The position numbers and the translations under genes are program-made. From NCBI RefSeq assembly GCF_900545795.1, contig NZ_URAR01000014.1, forward strand, positions 1 through 46,414: a stretch of 46,414 bases of DNA, given 5' to 3'. Source of the DNA: an uncultured Veillonella sp. Its GTDB lineage: Bacteria; Bacillota; Negativicutes; Veillonellales; Veillonellaceae. This document shows, piece after piece, positions 1 to 7,789 of the stretch. The notes below the pieces were generated by a model. It was not told the DNA's origin and made no database searches. It saw only the letters and a program-made list of their open reading frames with translations. Positions within the stretch are counted from its first letter, which is position 1. Every line of letters starts with the position of its first letter.

Positions 1-60
1 ACTTCTAACTTTACTTCTAACTTTACTTCTAACTTTACTTCTAACTTTACTTCTATCTTA
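1..60. repeat. 12-bp tandem repeat at left edge
   Basis: Four exact copies of ACTTCTAACTTT occupy 1-48 and a fifth degenerate copy (ACTTCTATCTTA) fills 49-60. The array may extend left of the window. It runs into a degraded tract of 5-bp units (TTAAC/TTACC) up to about 120. I see no gene in 1-160. A length of 12 without spacers rules out a CRISPR array. It is probably slippage-generated intergenic sequence. Confidence 0.9.
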
Positions 61-164
61 TACTTTATCTAGACCTTATAGTCTTAACTTAACTTAACTT
101 ACCTTACCTCACCTAACTTTCAATACCTACCTTCATTTTACTCCTTACCTTACACTAAGATCAC

Positions 165-209
165 AAAAATCCCCTAAAACAAGTATATTATTCATACTTG
201 CTTTAGGGG
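165..209 (-). terminator. Intrinsic terminator of the propionate operon
   Basis: A 16-bp inverted repeat (171-186 and 194-209, one mismatch) has a 7-nt loop. On the minus strand the stem ends in GGGG and is followed by ATTTTTG, the usual rho-independent layout. It lies 28 bp past the stop of the small ORF at 237 and so closes the whole minus-strand cluster. Confidence 0.88.
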
Positions 210-236
210 ACTAACTTCAGGTGGATATGTTATTTT

Positions 237-362
237 TTACGCATCTTTTTCTGGGAATAAATTTACCAATGCTTTCGTAGCTAAAATAAAACCACAAATT
301 ACGAAAAACATTACGGGTAAAGCAATACACATTTGCAATACAGCTGCTTCTACATCAGTCAT
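237..362 (-). CDS. Small membrane protein, 41 aa, last gene of mmd cluster
   Basis: This ORF encodes a 41-residue protein beginning MTDVEAAVLQMCIALPVMFF. It has one hydrophobic segment (about residues 10-33) and a short charged tail ending FPEKDA. A strong Shine-Dalgarno sequence (GAGGAGGG) sits 7-8 bases before the ATG. The gene begins 16 bp after the mmdB stop and ends just before the operon terminator, so it is almost certainly co-transcribed with the decarboxylase. I do not recognise a family. Its size, single membrane span and position suggest an accessory subunit or assembly factor of the Na+ pump, but that is inference. Automated callers may miss it because of its length. Confidence 0.72.
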   Translation of the reverse strand: MTDVEAAVLQMCIALPVMFFVICGFILATKALVNLFPEKDA

Positions 363-378
363 CGTATACCCTCCTCTA

Positions 379-1548
379 TTAACGCGCAATCAATTGACTA
401 AGCGCAGGAATTAAAGCTAATACTAAACCACCAGCTACAACGGAGGCAATTTGTCCAGCTACGTTCACACAAATAGCATGCTGAATGATGAAGTTTGTAT
501 TATCTTCTTTCAATGCCATTTTAGCAACTACACGGCCAGACATAGGGAATGCGGAAATACCACAAGCACCAATCATTGGATTAATTTTCTTCTTAGCAAA
601 GACGTTATATAACTTAGCGAACATGATGCCGCCCACTGTATCAAATACGAAGGCTACTGCACCAAGGCAAAGAATTTTAAATACGTCAAAGGTCAAGAAA
701 TTATCCGCCGTCATAGTAGAACCTACGGTAATACCAAGAACTAAAGTAACCAAATTAGATAGTTCATTTTGTGCCGCTTGGGATAAAGAGTCGGTTACAC
801 CAGACTCTTTCAATAAATTACCAAACATCAAGGCCCCAATAAGTGCTACCGAAATAGGTGCCACAATCCCTGCAATGATAGTAATCATAATAGGGAATAA
901 TACTTTTGCCATTTTACTTACTGGTTTTTCTTCTTCAAAATCCATGCGAATTTGGCGTTCTTTTTTAGACGTAATCGCACGAATTACAGGCGGTTGAATT
1001 ACTGGCACTAAAGACATATAGCAATAAGCAGCAACCGATAAAGGTCCCAGCATATCAACAGCATGGCGAGAGGCTACATAAATCGTAGTCGGACCATCAG
1101 CAGCGCCAATAATAGAAATAGCTGCTGCATGAATATAGTCAAAGCCTAATAACGCTGCCCCAATTGCAGTTGCAAAGATACCAAATTGAGCGGCTGCAGC
1201 AAAGAGCATAACAGACGGTCTACGCATAAGCGGTGTAAAATCACACATAGCACCAATGGCAATAAAAATAAGTACAGGGAATAATTCATTAGCAATACCT
1301 GATTGATACAGAGTGATCAAAAAGCCTACTGCGCCGGCCTCTTCTGATACGGCCGAGGAAAATGGAATATTGGCCAACATACAGCCAAAGCCCATAGGTA
1401 ATAAAAGTACTGGTTCATAATCATAGCGCGCTGCCAAGAAAATAAGCAGGCCGCCAATACAAAGCATAACTAAATGGCCCCAATGGAAGCCTGTAAAGCC
1501 CATTAATAACTCATTTAGCCAAGGATATTCAACAAATAGCGAACTCAT
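379..1548 (-). CDS. mmdB: Methylmalonyl-CoA decarboxylase beta subunit (Na+ pump)
   Basis: This is the integral membrane subunit that couples decarboxylation of carboxybiotin to Na+ export. The protein has 389 aa with many hydrophobic segments. It carries the family signature GAADGPTTIYVASR around residue 148, where Asp151 matches the Na+-binding Asp of OadB/MmdB/GcdB proteins, and a second conserved region, TLVLGITVGSTM. I chose the ATG at 1548 because AGGAGGG lies just upstream. A longer in-frame extension to 1632 would run through the hairpin at 1600-1628 and adds residues unlike the family. It follows mmdC and precedes the 41-aa membrane ORF. Confidence 0.95.
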   Translation of the reverse strand: MSSLFVEYPWLNELLMGFTGFHWGHLVMLCIGGLLIFLAARYDYEPVLLLPMGFGCMLANIPFSSAVSEEAGAVGFLITLYQSGIANELFPVLIFIAIGAMCDFTPLMRRPSVMLFAAAAQFGIFATAIGAALLGFDYIHAAAISIIGAADGPTTIYVASRHAVDMLGPLSVAAYCYMSLVPVIQPPVIRAITSKKERQIRMDFEEEKPVSKMAKVLFPIMITIIAGIVAPISVALIGALMFGNLLKESGVTDSLSQAAQNELSNLVTLVLGITVGSTMTADNFLTFDVFKILCLGAVAFVFDTVGGIMFAKLYNVFAKKKINPMIGACGISAFPMSGRVVAKMALKEDNTNFIIQHAICVNVAGQIASVVAGGLVLALIPALSQLIAR

Positions 1549-1590
1549 AAAAAGCCCTCCTACACCATGCAAATCCTCACCTATCCACCT

Positions 1591-1628
1591 ATAAAAATAG
1601 GGAGACATTACTGCGAGTAATGTCCCCC
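1591..1628 (-). terminator. Hairpin with T-tract between mmdC and mmdB
   Basis: A 13-bp stem (1600-1612 with 1616-1628, one G-U pair in the minus-strand RNA) closes a 3-nt loop. On the minus strand it is followed by TATTTTTAT. It lies inside the operon, 50 bp after the mmdC stop. It has the form of an intrinsic terminator, probably leaky, or of a processing hairpin that sets how much mmdB is made relative to mmdADC. Confidence 0.7.
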
Positions 1629-1677
1629 TCATTTAGTCAATTGAAATCAAGCGCTCAATTTTACCAATCGACGACAA

Positions 1678-2097
1678 TTACTCGATTACAACAAGTGCTT
1701 CGCCAGCTTTAACAGACTGGTTGGCTGCTACGCGTACATCAGCAACTACGCCGTCTTTTTGTGCCACGATTTCATTTTGCATTTTCATTGCTTCTAAAAT
1801 ACATACTACTGTATTAGCACTTACAGTGTCACCTGCTTTTACTGCTACAGAAATAATTTTACCAGGCATAGGAGAATTAACGCTGAACGCGCCGGCTGGA
1901 ACAGCCTTAGCTGGTGCTGCTGCAGGTGCTGGAGCTGGAGCCGCAGCTGGAGCAGGTGCTGGCGCTGCTACTGGAGCAGTTGCAGCTGGACGAGGCGCTG
2001 GAGCCACTGGAGCTGCTGGAGCCACAGAAGTCCCGCCTACTTCATTAACTTCTACATCATATGCAGTACCATTAACAGTAATAACAAATTTTTTCAT
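1678..2097 (-). CDS. mmdC: Methylmalonyl-CoA decarboxylase gamma subunit (biotin carrier)
   Basis: This 139-aa biotin carrier moves the carboxyl group from the alpha subunit to the membrane beta subunit. It has a short N-terminal segment (MKKFVITVNGTAYDVEV), an Ala/Pro-rich flexible linker at about residues 22-68, and a C-terminal biotinyl domain with EAMKMQ, where Lys105 is the biotinylation site. The start at 2097 is supported by AGGAGG 7 bases upstream; the longer frame to 2133 overlaps the mmdD end without a ribosome binding site. The gap to mmdD is 16 bp. Confidence 0.95.
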   Translation of the reverse strand: MKKFVITVNGTAYDVEVNEVGGTSVAPAAPVAPAPRPAATAPVAAPAPAPAAAPAPAPAAAPAKAVPAGAFSVNSPMPGKIISVAVKAGDTVSANTVVCILEAMKMQNEIVAQKDGVVADVRVAANQSVKAGEALVVIE

Positions 2098-2113
2098 CTT
2101 AATCCTCCTGTGA

Positions 2114-2284
2114 TTAACCTTGACATCTGCCACTTAATCGAGCTTCTAATGTCCAATTTTTAAGTTTTGCCGGTCTAATTGAGGCTATTTGATCAGAGTC
2201 ATAGCCCATAGCTGCTACAGCTGCAGCGATAACCGCAATGACCTCTTCTTCTTGCATTGCTACAGTAGCGGCAATAACAGCCAT
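2114..2284 (-). CDS. mmdE: Possible internally initiated epsilon subunit (56 aa) within mmdD
   Basis: An in-frame ATG at 2284 (Met65 of MmdD) follows an excellent Shine-Dalgarno sequence, GAGGAGGAAG at 2287-2296, only a few bases upstream. Initiation here would yield a 56-residue soluble protein starting MAVIAATVAMQEEEV. That is close in length to the roughly 55-residue epsilon subunit I recall for Veillonella, and it would have the same C-terminus as MmdD. The GAGGAGGAAG also encodes Glu-Glu-Glu of MmdD, so the strong ribosome binding site could be a coincidence of codon choice. I list it as a candidate overlapping product, not an established gene. Confidence 0.4.
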   Translation of the reverse strand: MAVIAATVAMQEEEVIAVIAAAVAAMGYDSDQIASIRPAKLKNWTLEARLSGRCQG

Positions 2285-2476
2285 AACTTCCTCCTCTTGT
2301 GCTGGATTTGCAGTTGTTGTAGGTTCTGCTACAGCATTTGCAGTCTCAGCCGTATTCGAAGCAGTTGCTTCATCAGTAGACGCTGGCGCACTGGATTGAT
2401 TGCGCTTTACCATCTTTACAATAATATAGAGCACAATCACACCTACCAATGCAATCAGCAAGTTTTGAATGTCCAT
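2114..2476 (-). CDS. mmdD: Methylmalonyl-CoA decarboxylase delta subunit, apparently merged with epsilon-like segment
   Basis: This 120-aa membrane-anchored subunit should bind and assemble the decarboxylase. Residues 5-22 form one membrane span, followed by a positive KRNQ stop and an Ala/Thr-rich linker (about 29-60). The C-terminal part holds two tandem copies of an EEEVxAVIAAxVA motif (residues 61-73 and 76-88), then MGYDSDQIASIRP. In related decarboxylases delta has one such motif. As I recall, Veillonella also has a separate small epsilon subunit resembling the delta C-terminus. No separate mmdE is seen here between mmdD and mmdC, so the two may have merged in frame. The start is preceded by AAGGGAAG; mmdA ends 39 bp upstream. 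Confidence 0.85.
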   Translation of the reverse strand: MDIQNLLIALVGVIVLYIIVKMVKRNQSSAPASTDEATASNTAETANAVAEPTTTANPAQEEEVMAVIAATVAMQEEEVIAVIAAAVAAMGYDSDQIASIRPAKLKNWTLEARLSGRCQG

Positions 2477-2515
2477 ATGGTGCTTCCCTTCTTATTCGTA
2501 ATAACAGACGACTAA

Positions 2516-4045
2516 TTATAATGGAATATTGCCATGTTTCTTAGGTGGTCTATTTTCACGTTTACTTGCTAACATTGCAAGGGAGCGAATAATGGTTGGG
2601 CGCGTTTCTTTTGGTTCAATAACAGAGTCTACATAGCCACGCTCAGCTGCTTTATAAGGAGTAGCAAATTCTTCTACATATTGAGCTGTTTTAGCCTCTT
2701 TATCTTCATCGCGTTTGAAGATAATATTGGCTGCCCCTGCAGGCCCCATTACTGCAATTTCAGCTGTTGGCCATGCAAATACTTGGTCTGCTCCTAAATG
2801 TTGGGAGCACATAGCAATATACGCACCGCCATATGCTTTACGAGTAATTACAGTCACTTTTGGCACAGTTGCTTCAGAGTATGCATAGAGCATTTTAGCG
2901 CCGTGACGAATAATACCGCCCCACTCTTGATTAGTCCCTGGCAAGAAGCCTGGTACGTCAACAAAAGTAACAAGTGGAATATTAAAAGCATCACAGAAGC
3001 GAATGAAACGAGCACATTTATCGGATGCGTTAATATCTAAACAGCCGGCCATAACCTTTGGTTGGCTTGCAATAATACCTACGCTTTGACCATCAAAACG
3101 GGCAAAGCAAGTGATGATATTTGTCGCATAGAATGGCTGTACTTCATAATATTCGCCATTGTCTACTACATTAGCAATAATATCTAGCATATTGTATGCC
3201 ATATTACTATTGTCTGGTAGCATGGAGTTCAATGCTTCATCAGCACGTGTTGGGCTGTCACCAGTCTCAACAAGTGGTGCATCTTCCATATTATTGCTTG
3301 GTAAGAATGTCAACAAGTAACGAATCTGCTCTAAGCAATCATCTTCGTCTTCTGCTGCAAAATGTGCCACCCCAGATACAGCATTATGAGCCATCGCACC
3401 ACCAAGATCCTCTGCTGTTACTTCTTCTGCTGTTACAGACTTAATAACCGCTGGACCGGTAATAAACATTTGGGATGTATTCTTAACCATGTAAATAAAG
3501 TCAGTAATAGCTGGAGAATATACGGCCCCACCTGCACATGGTCCCATGATAACAGAAATTTGTGGGATAACACCGGAGGCAGCTGTATTTTGGAAGAAAA
3601 TCTTACCAAAGCCAGATAAAGCATCTACCGCTTCCTGGATACGCGCTCCACCAGAGTCATTAATGCCGATAATAGGAGCTCCCATCTTCATGGCTAATTG
3701 TTGTACTTTAACAATTTTAGCCGCATGCATTTCACCAAGAGAACCACCTTCTACGGTGAAATCTTGCGCAAATGCATATACTAAACGACCATCAATAGTA
3801 CCATAGCCAGTGACAACACCTTCACCAGGTAACTCTTTTTTATCTTGACCAAAATTAACACAGCGATGTTTAACAAATTGATCAATTTCAACAAAGCTAT
3901 TTGGATCAAATAATTTTGCAAGGCGCTCCCGCGCAGTCATCTTGCCTTTACTATGCTGTTGGGCAATGCGCTTTTCACCGCCGCCTAATTTGATAGTCTC
4001 AAGTTTCTCATGTAATAAAGCAATCTTCTCTTGGACTGTTGCCAT
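2516..4045 (-). CDS. mmdA: Methylmalonyl-CoA decarboxylase alpha subunit (carboxyltransferase)
   Basis: This is the cytoplasmic carboxyltransferase that moves the carboxyl group of (S)-methylmalonyl-CoA to biotin on MmdC, leaving propionyl-CoA. The 509-aa protein is the expected length. It shows hallmarks of the acyl-CoA carboxyltransferase family: GGARIQEAVDALSGFGKIFF and GPCAGGAVYSPAITDF in the N-terminal half, and VDVPGFLPGTNQE, RKAYGGAYIAMCS and FAWPTAEIAVMGPAGA in the C-terminal half. The ATG at 4045 has GGAGGT just upstream; the 22-residue longer frame lacks such a site. It lies directly after the epimerase gene. Confidence 0.96.
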   Translation of the reverse strand: MATVQEKIALLHEKLETIKLGGGEKRIAQQHSKGKMTARERLAKLFDPNSFVEIDQFVKHRCVNFGQDKKELPGEGVVTGYGTIDGRLVYAFAQDFTVEGGSLGEMHAAKIVKVQQLAMKMGAPIIGINDSGGARIQEAVDALSGFGKIFFQNTAASGVIPQISVIMGPCAGGAVYSPAITDFIYMVKNTSQMFITGPAVIKSVTAEEVTAEDLGGAMAHNAVSGVAHFAAEDEDDCLEQIRYLLTFLPSNNMEDAPLVETGDSPTRADEALNSMLPDNSNMAYNMLDIIANVVDNGEYYEVQPFYATNIITCFARFDGQSVGIIASQPKVMAGCLDINASDKCARFIRFCDAFNIPLVTFVDVPGFLPGTNQEWGGIIRHGAKMLYAYSEATVPKVTVITRKAYGGAYIAMCSQHLGADQVFAWPTAEIAVMGPAGAANIIFKRDEDKEAKTAQYVEEFATPYKAAERGYVDSVIEPKETRPTIIRSLAMLASKRENRPPKKHGNIPL

Positions 4046-4136
4046 TACTGTACCTCCATTAATATATCTTACTTTTGTTTTATATTGATTATTAGGTGTA
4101 ATGTTGCACACAGCCTAACAAATAATATATGTTCTC

Positions 4137-4559
4137 TTAATTCATGCGTTGGCAAAGCTCAACTAAGACGCCACCTGTTGCTTTAGGATGAATAAAAGCA
4201 ATAGCAGATCCGCCGGCTCCATAACGTGGCTTTTCATCAATCATGCGCACGCCTTTTGCCATTAAATCAGCGATGGCATTTTCAATATTGTCCACGCGAA
4301 GGGCAATATGTTGAATCCCATTACGCCCACCATTTTTTTCAATGTAACGACCAATTGGGCCATCTACTTCAGTAGTTTCTAAAAACTCAAGCTCTGCGTC
4401 ACCTAGAGGGAAAAAGCTAACTTTTACTTTTTGCTCTTCTACTACTTCATCTTCTGGCAAGTGTTCCATGCCTAAAATGTTCTTATAGAAGTCTTTTGTC
4501 TCGTCTAAATTCGCTACAGCGATACCAATATGGTCCACCTGTAATACTTTAAAAGCCAT
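4137..4559 (-). CDS. mce: Methylmalonyl-CoA epimerase
   Basis: This enzyme interconverts (R)- and (S)-methylmalonyl-CoA, linking the mutase product to the decarboxylase. The 140-aa protein is a vicinal-oxygen-chelate fold enzyme of typical length. Metal ligands are recognisable: VDHIGIAV (His10), QHIALRV in the second half, and LVELCQ near the C-terminus. It sits between meaB (133 bp away) and mmdA, so both partners of the reaction are neighbours. The 133-bp gap upstream is AT-rich and might hold a secondary promoter, but I cannot assign clear -35/-10 boxes. Confidence 0.94.
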   Translation of the reverse strand: MAFKVLQVDHIGIAVANLDETKDFYKNILGMEHLPEDEVVEEQKVKVSFFPLGDAELEFLETTEVDGPIGRYIEKNGGRNGIQHIALRVDNIENAIADLMAKGVRMIDEKPRYGAGGSAIAFIHPKATGGVLVELCQRMN

Positions 4560-4692
4560 GTTTCCACGCTCCTCACTTAAATTCTATACGTCTATTTTAC
4601 CATTAATTACAGTTTTATAGAACAATTTTCAAAAGACTATAGAGTATAGTAATGCAAAATGATTATATATGCAAACTCCTAAAGAAGTAATG

Positions 4693-5640
4693 CTATACAC
4701 TCTGAGGAAATATTTTTGCCACTAAGGAATTAACTAAGCTATACGGATCGCTTGTGCGTGCCTCTACTTCTGCCAAGCCTTTAGTAAAGGTTTCACTTGG
4801 CACAATAGTTTGACTCACAAAACGGCCAATTTGTTCTTCTAACATGCCAAGAATCTCATCTCTTGTACGGGCTTGACGGCGAGTTTTTAATTCTCCAGTT
4901 TGGCGCAAATGGTCAAAATGAGATTCCAAGGATTCAATCAACTCAGTCACGCCTTCATCACGGCTAGCTACAGTACGATTAATCGGTGGTCTCCAAGTTC
5001 GTGGACGGCCATCTAAATCAAGCATCATTTCAATTTCTACATTGAGTTTGTCACAACCATCACGGTCAGCCTTATTTATGGCGAATACATCACCAATTTC
5101 AAGAATGCCAGCCTTAATCGCTTGAATGTCATCACCTAAACCTGGCACGAGGACCACTAGCGTAGTATCAGCACTTTTTACAATATCTACTTCTGATTGG
5201 CCTACCCCAACAGTCTCAATAATAATTAAATCCATGCCAAAGGCATCCATCAATTTAGCCACATCAGACGTCTTGCGGGATAAACCGCCTAAACTGCCAC
5301 GAGTGCCCATACTGCGAATAAAGACATTGGGATTTAAGGTTAAATCGTTCATGCGGATGCGATCCCCTAAAATGGCTCCACCAGAAAATGGACTCGTAGG
5401 GTCCACCGCAATAATGCCAATTTTTTTACCAGCCTTTAGGTATTGCTTAACAATTTTATCGGTCAAAGTACTCTTACCAGCACCAGGCGCACCCGTAATA
5501 CCTAAAATTTGAGCGCGTCCAGTCTTAGGATAAATAGCCTTCATAATCTCACTGGCACTATCATATTCACTTTCCACTGCTGTAATGGCTCTCGCTAGAG
5601 CCAATCGTGAGCCTTTAAACAGCTCGGCGATTAAATCCAT
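4693..5640 (-). CDS. meaB: MeaB/ArgK-type GTPase, methylmalonyl-CoA mutase chaperone
   Basis: This G3E-family GTPase loads and protects the B12 cofactor of methylmalonyl-CoA mutase. The 315-aa protein has a P-loop GAPGAGKST (about residues 50-58), the family motif DPTSPFSGGAILGDRIRM, a Walker B and switch region IIETVGVGQSEVD, and the guanine-specificity motif NKAD. The start is preceded by AAGGCGGTG. Its place right after the mutase small subunit fits the usual gene neighbourhood of MeaB. The older name ArgK (arginine/ornithine kinase) is a misnomer. Confidence 0.94.
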   Translation of the reverse strand: MDLIAELFKGSRLALARAITAVESEYDSASEIMKAIYPKTGRAQILGITGAPGAGKSTLTDKIVKQYLKAGKKIGIIAVDPTSPFSGGAILGDRIRMNDLTLNPNVFIRSMGTRGSLGGLSRKTSDVAKLMDAFGMDLIIIETVGVGQSEVDIVKSADTTLVVLVPGLGDDIQAIKAGILEIGDVFAINKADRDGCDKLNVEIEMMLDLDGRPRTWRPPINRTVASRDEGVTELIESLESHFDHLRQTGELKTRRQARTRDEILGMLEEQIGRFVSQTIVPSETFTKGLAEVEARTSDPYSLVNSLVAKIFPQSV

Positions 5641-5667
5641 AATTACACCGCCTTATATAAACTACAC

Positions 5668-5692
5668 AGGCTCGAACTATTCATTCGAGCCT
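5668..5692 (-). other. Intra-operon hairpin between mutase small subunit and meaB
   Basis: A perfect 9-bp GC-rich stem (AGGCTCGAA at 5668-5676 with 5684-5692) encloses a 7-nt loop in the 70-bp gap between the two genes. No T-tract follows on the minus strand, so it is better read as an mRNA processing or stability element than a terminator. Confidence 0.6.
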
Positions 5693-5710
5693 GCATTGCC
5701 TTACACCAAT

Positions 5711-6103
5711 TTATACATGGGCTTTGACGAAATCAATGATGTCGCTCGTTGGAGTACCTGGTGTAAAAACTTCTGCCACACCAGCTGCTTTTAGACCTGG
5801 AATATCAGCATCAGGAATAACACCACCGCCAATAACAAGGACTTCGCCCATGCCTTTTTCTCTCAATAAATTTACGATTTTAGGGAATAATGTATTATGT
5901 GCGCCCGATAATAAACTGAGAGCCACTACATTTACGTCTTCAGATAAGGCTGCTTCCACTATCTGCTCAGGAGTTTGACGAAGCCCCGTGTAAATGACTT
6001 CAAAACCCGCATCGCGAAGCGCGCGAGCCACTACCTTTGCTCCGCGGTCATGTCCATCTAAACCTGGTTTAGCTACTAATACACGAATTCGTTGTTCTAC
6101 CAT
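5711..6103 (-). CDS. Methylmalonyl-CoA mutase small (B12-binding) subunit
   Basis: This 130-aa protein is the cobalamin-binding Rossmann domain of the mutase, encoded separately from the catalytic barrel. The B12 signature is present: GLDGHDRG near the N-terminus, where His18 would ligate cobalt, then SLLSGAH around residues 84-90 and VIGGGVIP around 110. The start has GGAGGG upstream. It lies 15 bp after the large subunit gene. A split mutase resembles the archaeal and HcmA/HcmB arrangement more than the fused chain of E. coli Sbm. Confidence 0.93.
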   Translation of the reverse strand: MVEQRIRVLVAKPGLDGHDRGAKVVARALRDAGFEVIYTGLRQTPEQIVEAALSEDVNVVALSLLSGAHNTLFPKIVNLLREKGMGEVLVIGGGVIPDADIPGLKAAGVAEVFTPGTPTSDIIDFVKAHV

Positions 6104-6118
6104 GATTGTCCCTCCAAA

Positions 6119-7765
6119 TTATAAAGTGGAATGCGCTTGATATTCACCAAATACTTCACGAAGTACATTACAAATTTCACCTAATGTGGCATATGTGCGT
6201 ACAGCATCTAAAATAAGTGGCATCAAGTTAATAGATTCATCTTGTGCGCCTGCTTTTAATGCAGCTAGTGCCGCATTTACAGCATCATTATCACGCGCTT
6301 CACGAACTTGTTGGGTCTTCATAGATTGATTTTTACCTACTGCCGCATCAACGCGCATTAAACCTTCCGCTGGCTTTTCTTCAACTTGGAATTTATTAAC
6401 CCCTACAATAGTGCGAAGCCCTGATTCCACTTCCATCTGCCATTTATAAGCAGACTCTTGAATTTCTTTTTGAATATATCCTTGTTCAATGGCTGCCACA
6501 GCACCGCCCATTTCATCAATTTTTCGAATATATTCTAAAGCTTCATCATAAATAGCATTTGTCATCGCTTCTACATAGTAGGAACCACCAAGTGGGTCAA
6601 CTACGTCGGCTAAACCAGACTCATAAGCTACAATTTGTTGCGTGCGAAGTGCAATTTGTACAGATTCTTCTGTAGGAAGTGCCAATGCTTCATCGCGGGA
6701 GTTAGTGTGAAGTGATTGTGTGCCACCCATAACAGCTGCTGCCGTTTGAAGGGCTACGCGAACAATATTATTATCCACTTGCTGCGCAGTGAGCATAGAA
6801 CCTGCTGTTTGTGTATGAACGCGAAGCATCATAGATTTAGCTTTTTTCGCACCAAAGCGTTCCTTCATAATATGCGCCCACAAGCGACGGGATGCACGGA
6901 ACTTAGCTACTTCTTCTAGGACATTGTTATGTGCGTTCCAGAAGAAGGATAAGCGGCCTGCAAAGTCATCTACATCAAGGCCTGCAGCTAAGGCTGCTTC
7001 TACATAAGCAATGCCATCAGCAATGGTAAATGCAATTTCTTGCGCTGCTGTAGAGCCAGCTTCGCGGATATGGTAACCAGAAATAGAAATTGTATTCCAT
7101 TTAGGCACATTTTTAGAGCAGTATTCAAAGATATTAGTAATTAGACGCATGGATGGTTTTGGTGGGAAAATATAAGTACCACGAGCCGCATATTCTTTAA
7201 GGATATCATTTTGAATAGTCCCTTTTAATTCACTAGCTGGCACACCTTGTTTTTCAGCCACCGCAATATACATAGCTAATAGAACCGACGCCGGTGCATT
7301 AATAGTCATCGACGTGGATACTTTGCCAAGATCAATACCATCAAATAAGATTTCCATATCCTTTAAGGAGTCAATGGCAACCCCTACCTTACCAACTTCC
7401 CCTTCTGCCATAACATCATCGGAATCGTAGCCGATTTGGGTTGGCAAGTCAAAGGCACAGCTAAGGCCAGTCGCGCCAGACTCGATAAGATAGCGATAAC
7501 GCTTATTAGATTCTTCAGCTGTAGCAAAACCTGCATACATACGCATAGTCCAAAAACGACCGCGGTACATAGTTGGCTGCACACCGCGAGTATATGGATA
7601 CTCGCCAGGGAATCCTAAATCTTTTTCATAATCAAATCCATCCACATCAACTGGTGTGTAAAGACGATTAAAGGTTAGATTTTTACGCTCTGGAAATTTT
7701 GATGTTACTTTCTCACATGCTGCCTCATAGTCAGCTAGTTTGGCTTTAAAATTGTCATTAGCCAT
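6119..7765 (-). CDS. Methylmalonyl-CoA mutase large (catalytic) subunit
   Basis: This 548-aa catalytic (beta/alpha)8 subunit rearranges succinyl-CoA to (R)-methylmalonyl-CoA by a radical mechanism. It contains the mutase signature FPGEYPYTRGVQPTMYRGRF followed by WTMRMYAGFATAEESNKRY, FDLPTQIGYDSDD, SMTINAPA, the region SISGYHIREAGSTAAQE, and LHTNSRDEALALPTEES. The PTMYRGR form with a nearby YAG favours methylmalonyl-CoA over isobutyryl-CoA mutase. The chain stops before the B12 domain, which is the next gene. AGGAGG precedes the ATG. 2-Hydroxyisobutyryl-type mutases are also split, but the MeaB, epimerase and decarboxylase context settles the role. Confidence 0.95.
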   Translation of the reverse strand: MANDNFKAKLADYEAACEKVTSKFPERKNLTFNRLYTPVDVDGFDYEKDLGFPGEYPYTRGVQPTMYRGRFWTMRMYAGFATAEESNKRYRYLIESGATGLSCAFDLPTQIGYDSDDVMAEGEVGKVGVAIDSLKDMEILFDGIDLGKVSTSMTINAPASVLLAMYIAVAEKQGVPASELKGTIQNDILKEYAARGTYIFPPKPSMRLITNIFEYCSKNVPKWNTISISGYHIREAGSTAAQEIAFTIADGIAYVEAALAAGLDVDDFAGRLSFFWNAHNNVLEEVAKFRASRRLWAHIMKERFGAKKAKSMMLRVHTQTAGSMLTAQQVDNNIVRVALQTAAAVMGGTQSLHTNSRDEALALPTEESVQIALRTQQIVAYESGLADVVDPLGGSYYVEAMTNAIYDEALEYIRKIDEMGGAVAAIEQGYIQKEIQESAYKWQMEVESGLRTIVGVNKFQVEEKPAEGLMRVDAAVGKNQSMKTQQVREARDNDAVNAALAALKAGAQDESINLMPLILDAVRTYATLGEICNVLREVFGEYQAHSTL

Positions 7766-7789
7766 GTTGTTTCATCCTCCTAATCGCGA

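Noticed and set aside
1..60. Possible CRISPR array at the left edge
   Set aside because: Units are 12 bp, contiguous, with no spacers and no cas genes in the window.
485..997. 170-codon plus-strand frame inside mmdB
   Set aside because: Lies wholly opposite a clear membrane-protein gene and shows no family features.
1721..2113. Plus-strand Ala-rich open frame opposite mmdC
   Set aside because: It is the shadow of the Ala/Pro-rich linker codons of mmdC, without its own ribosome site.
4560..4692. Internal promoter between meaB and the epimerase gene
   Set aside because: TTGCAT-17-TACTAT and others score poorly; AT-rich sequence makes such matches frequent, so none is reported as a feature.
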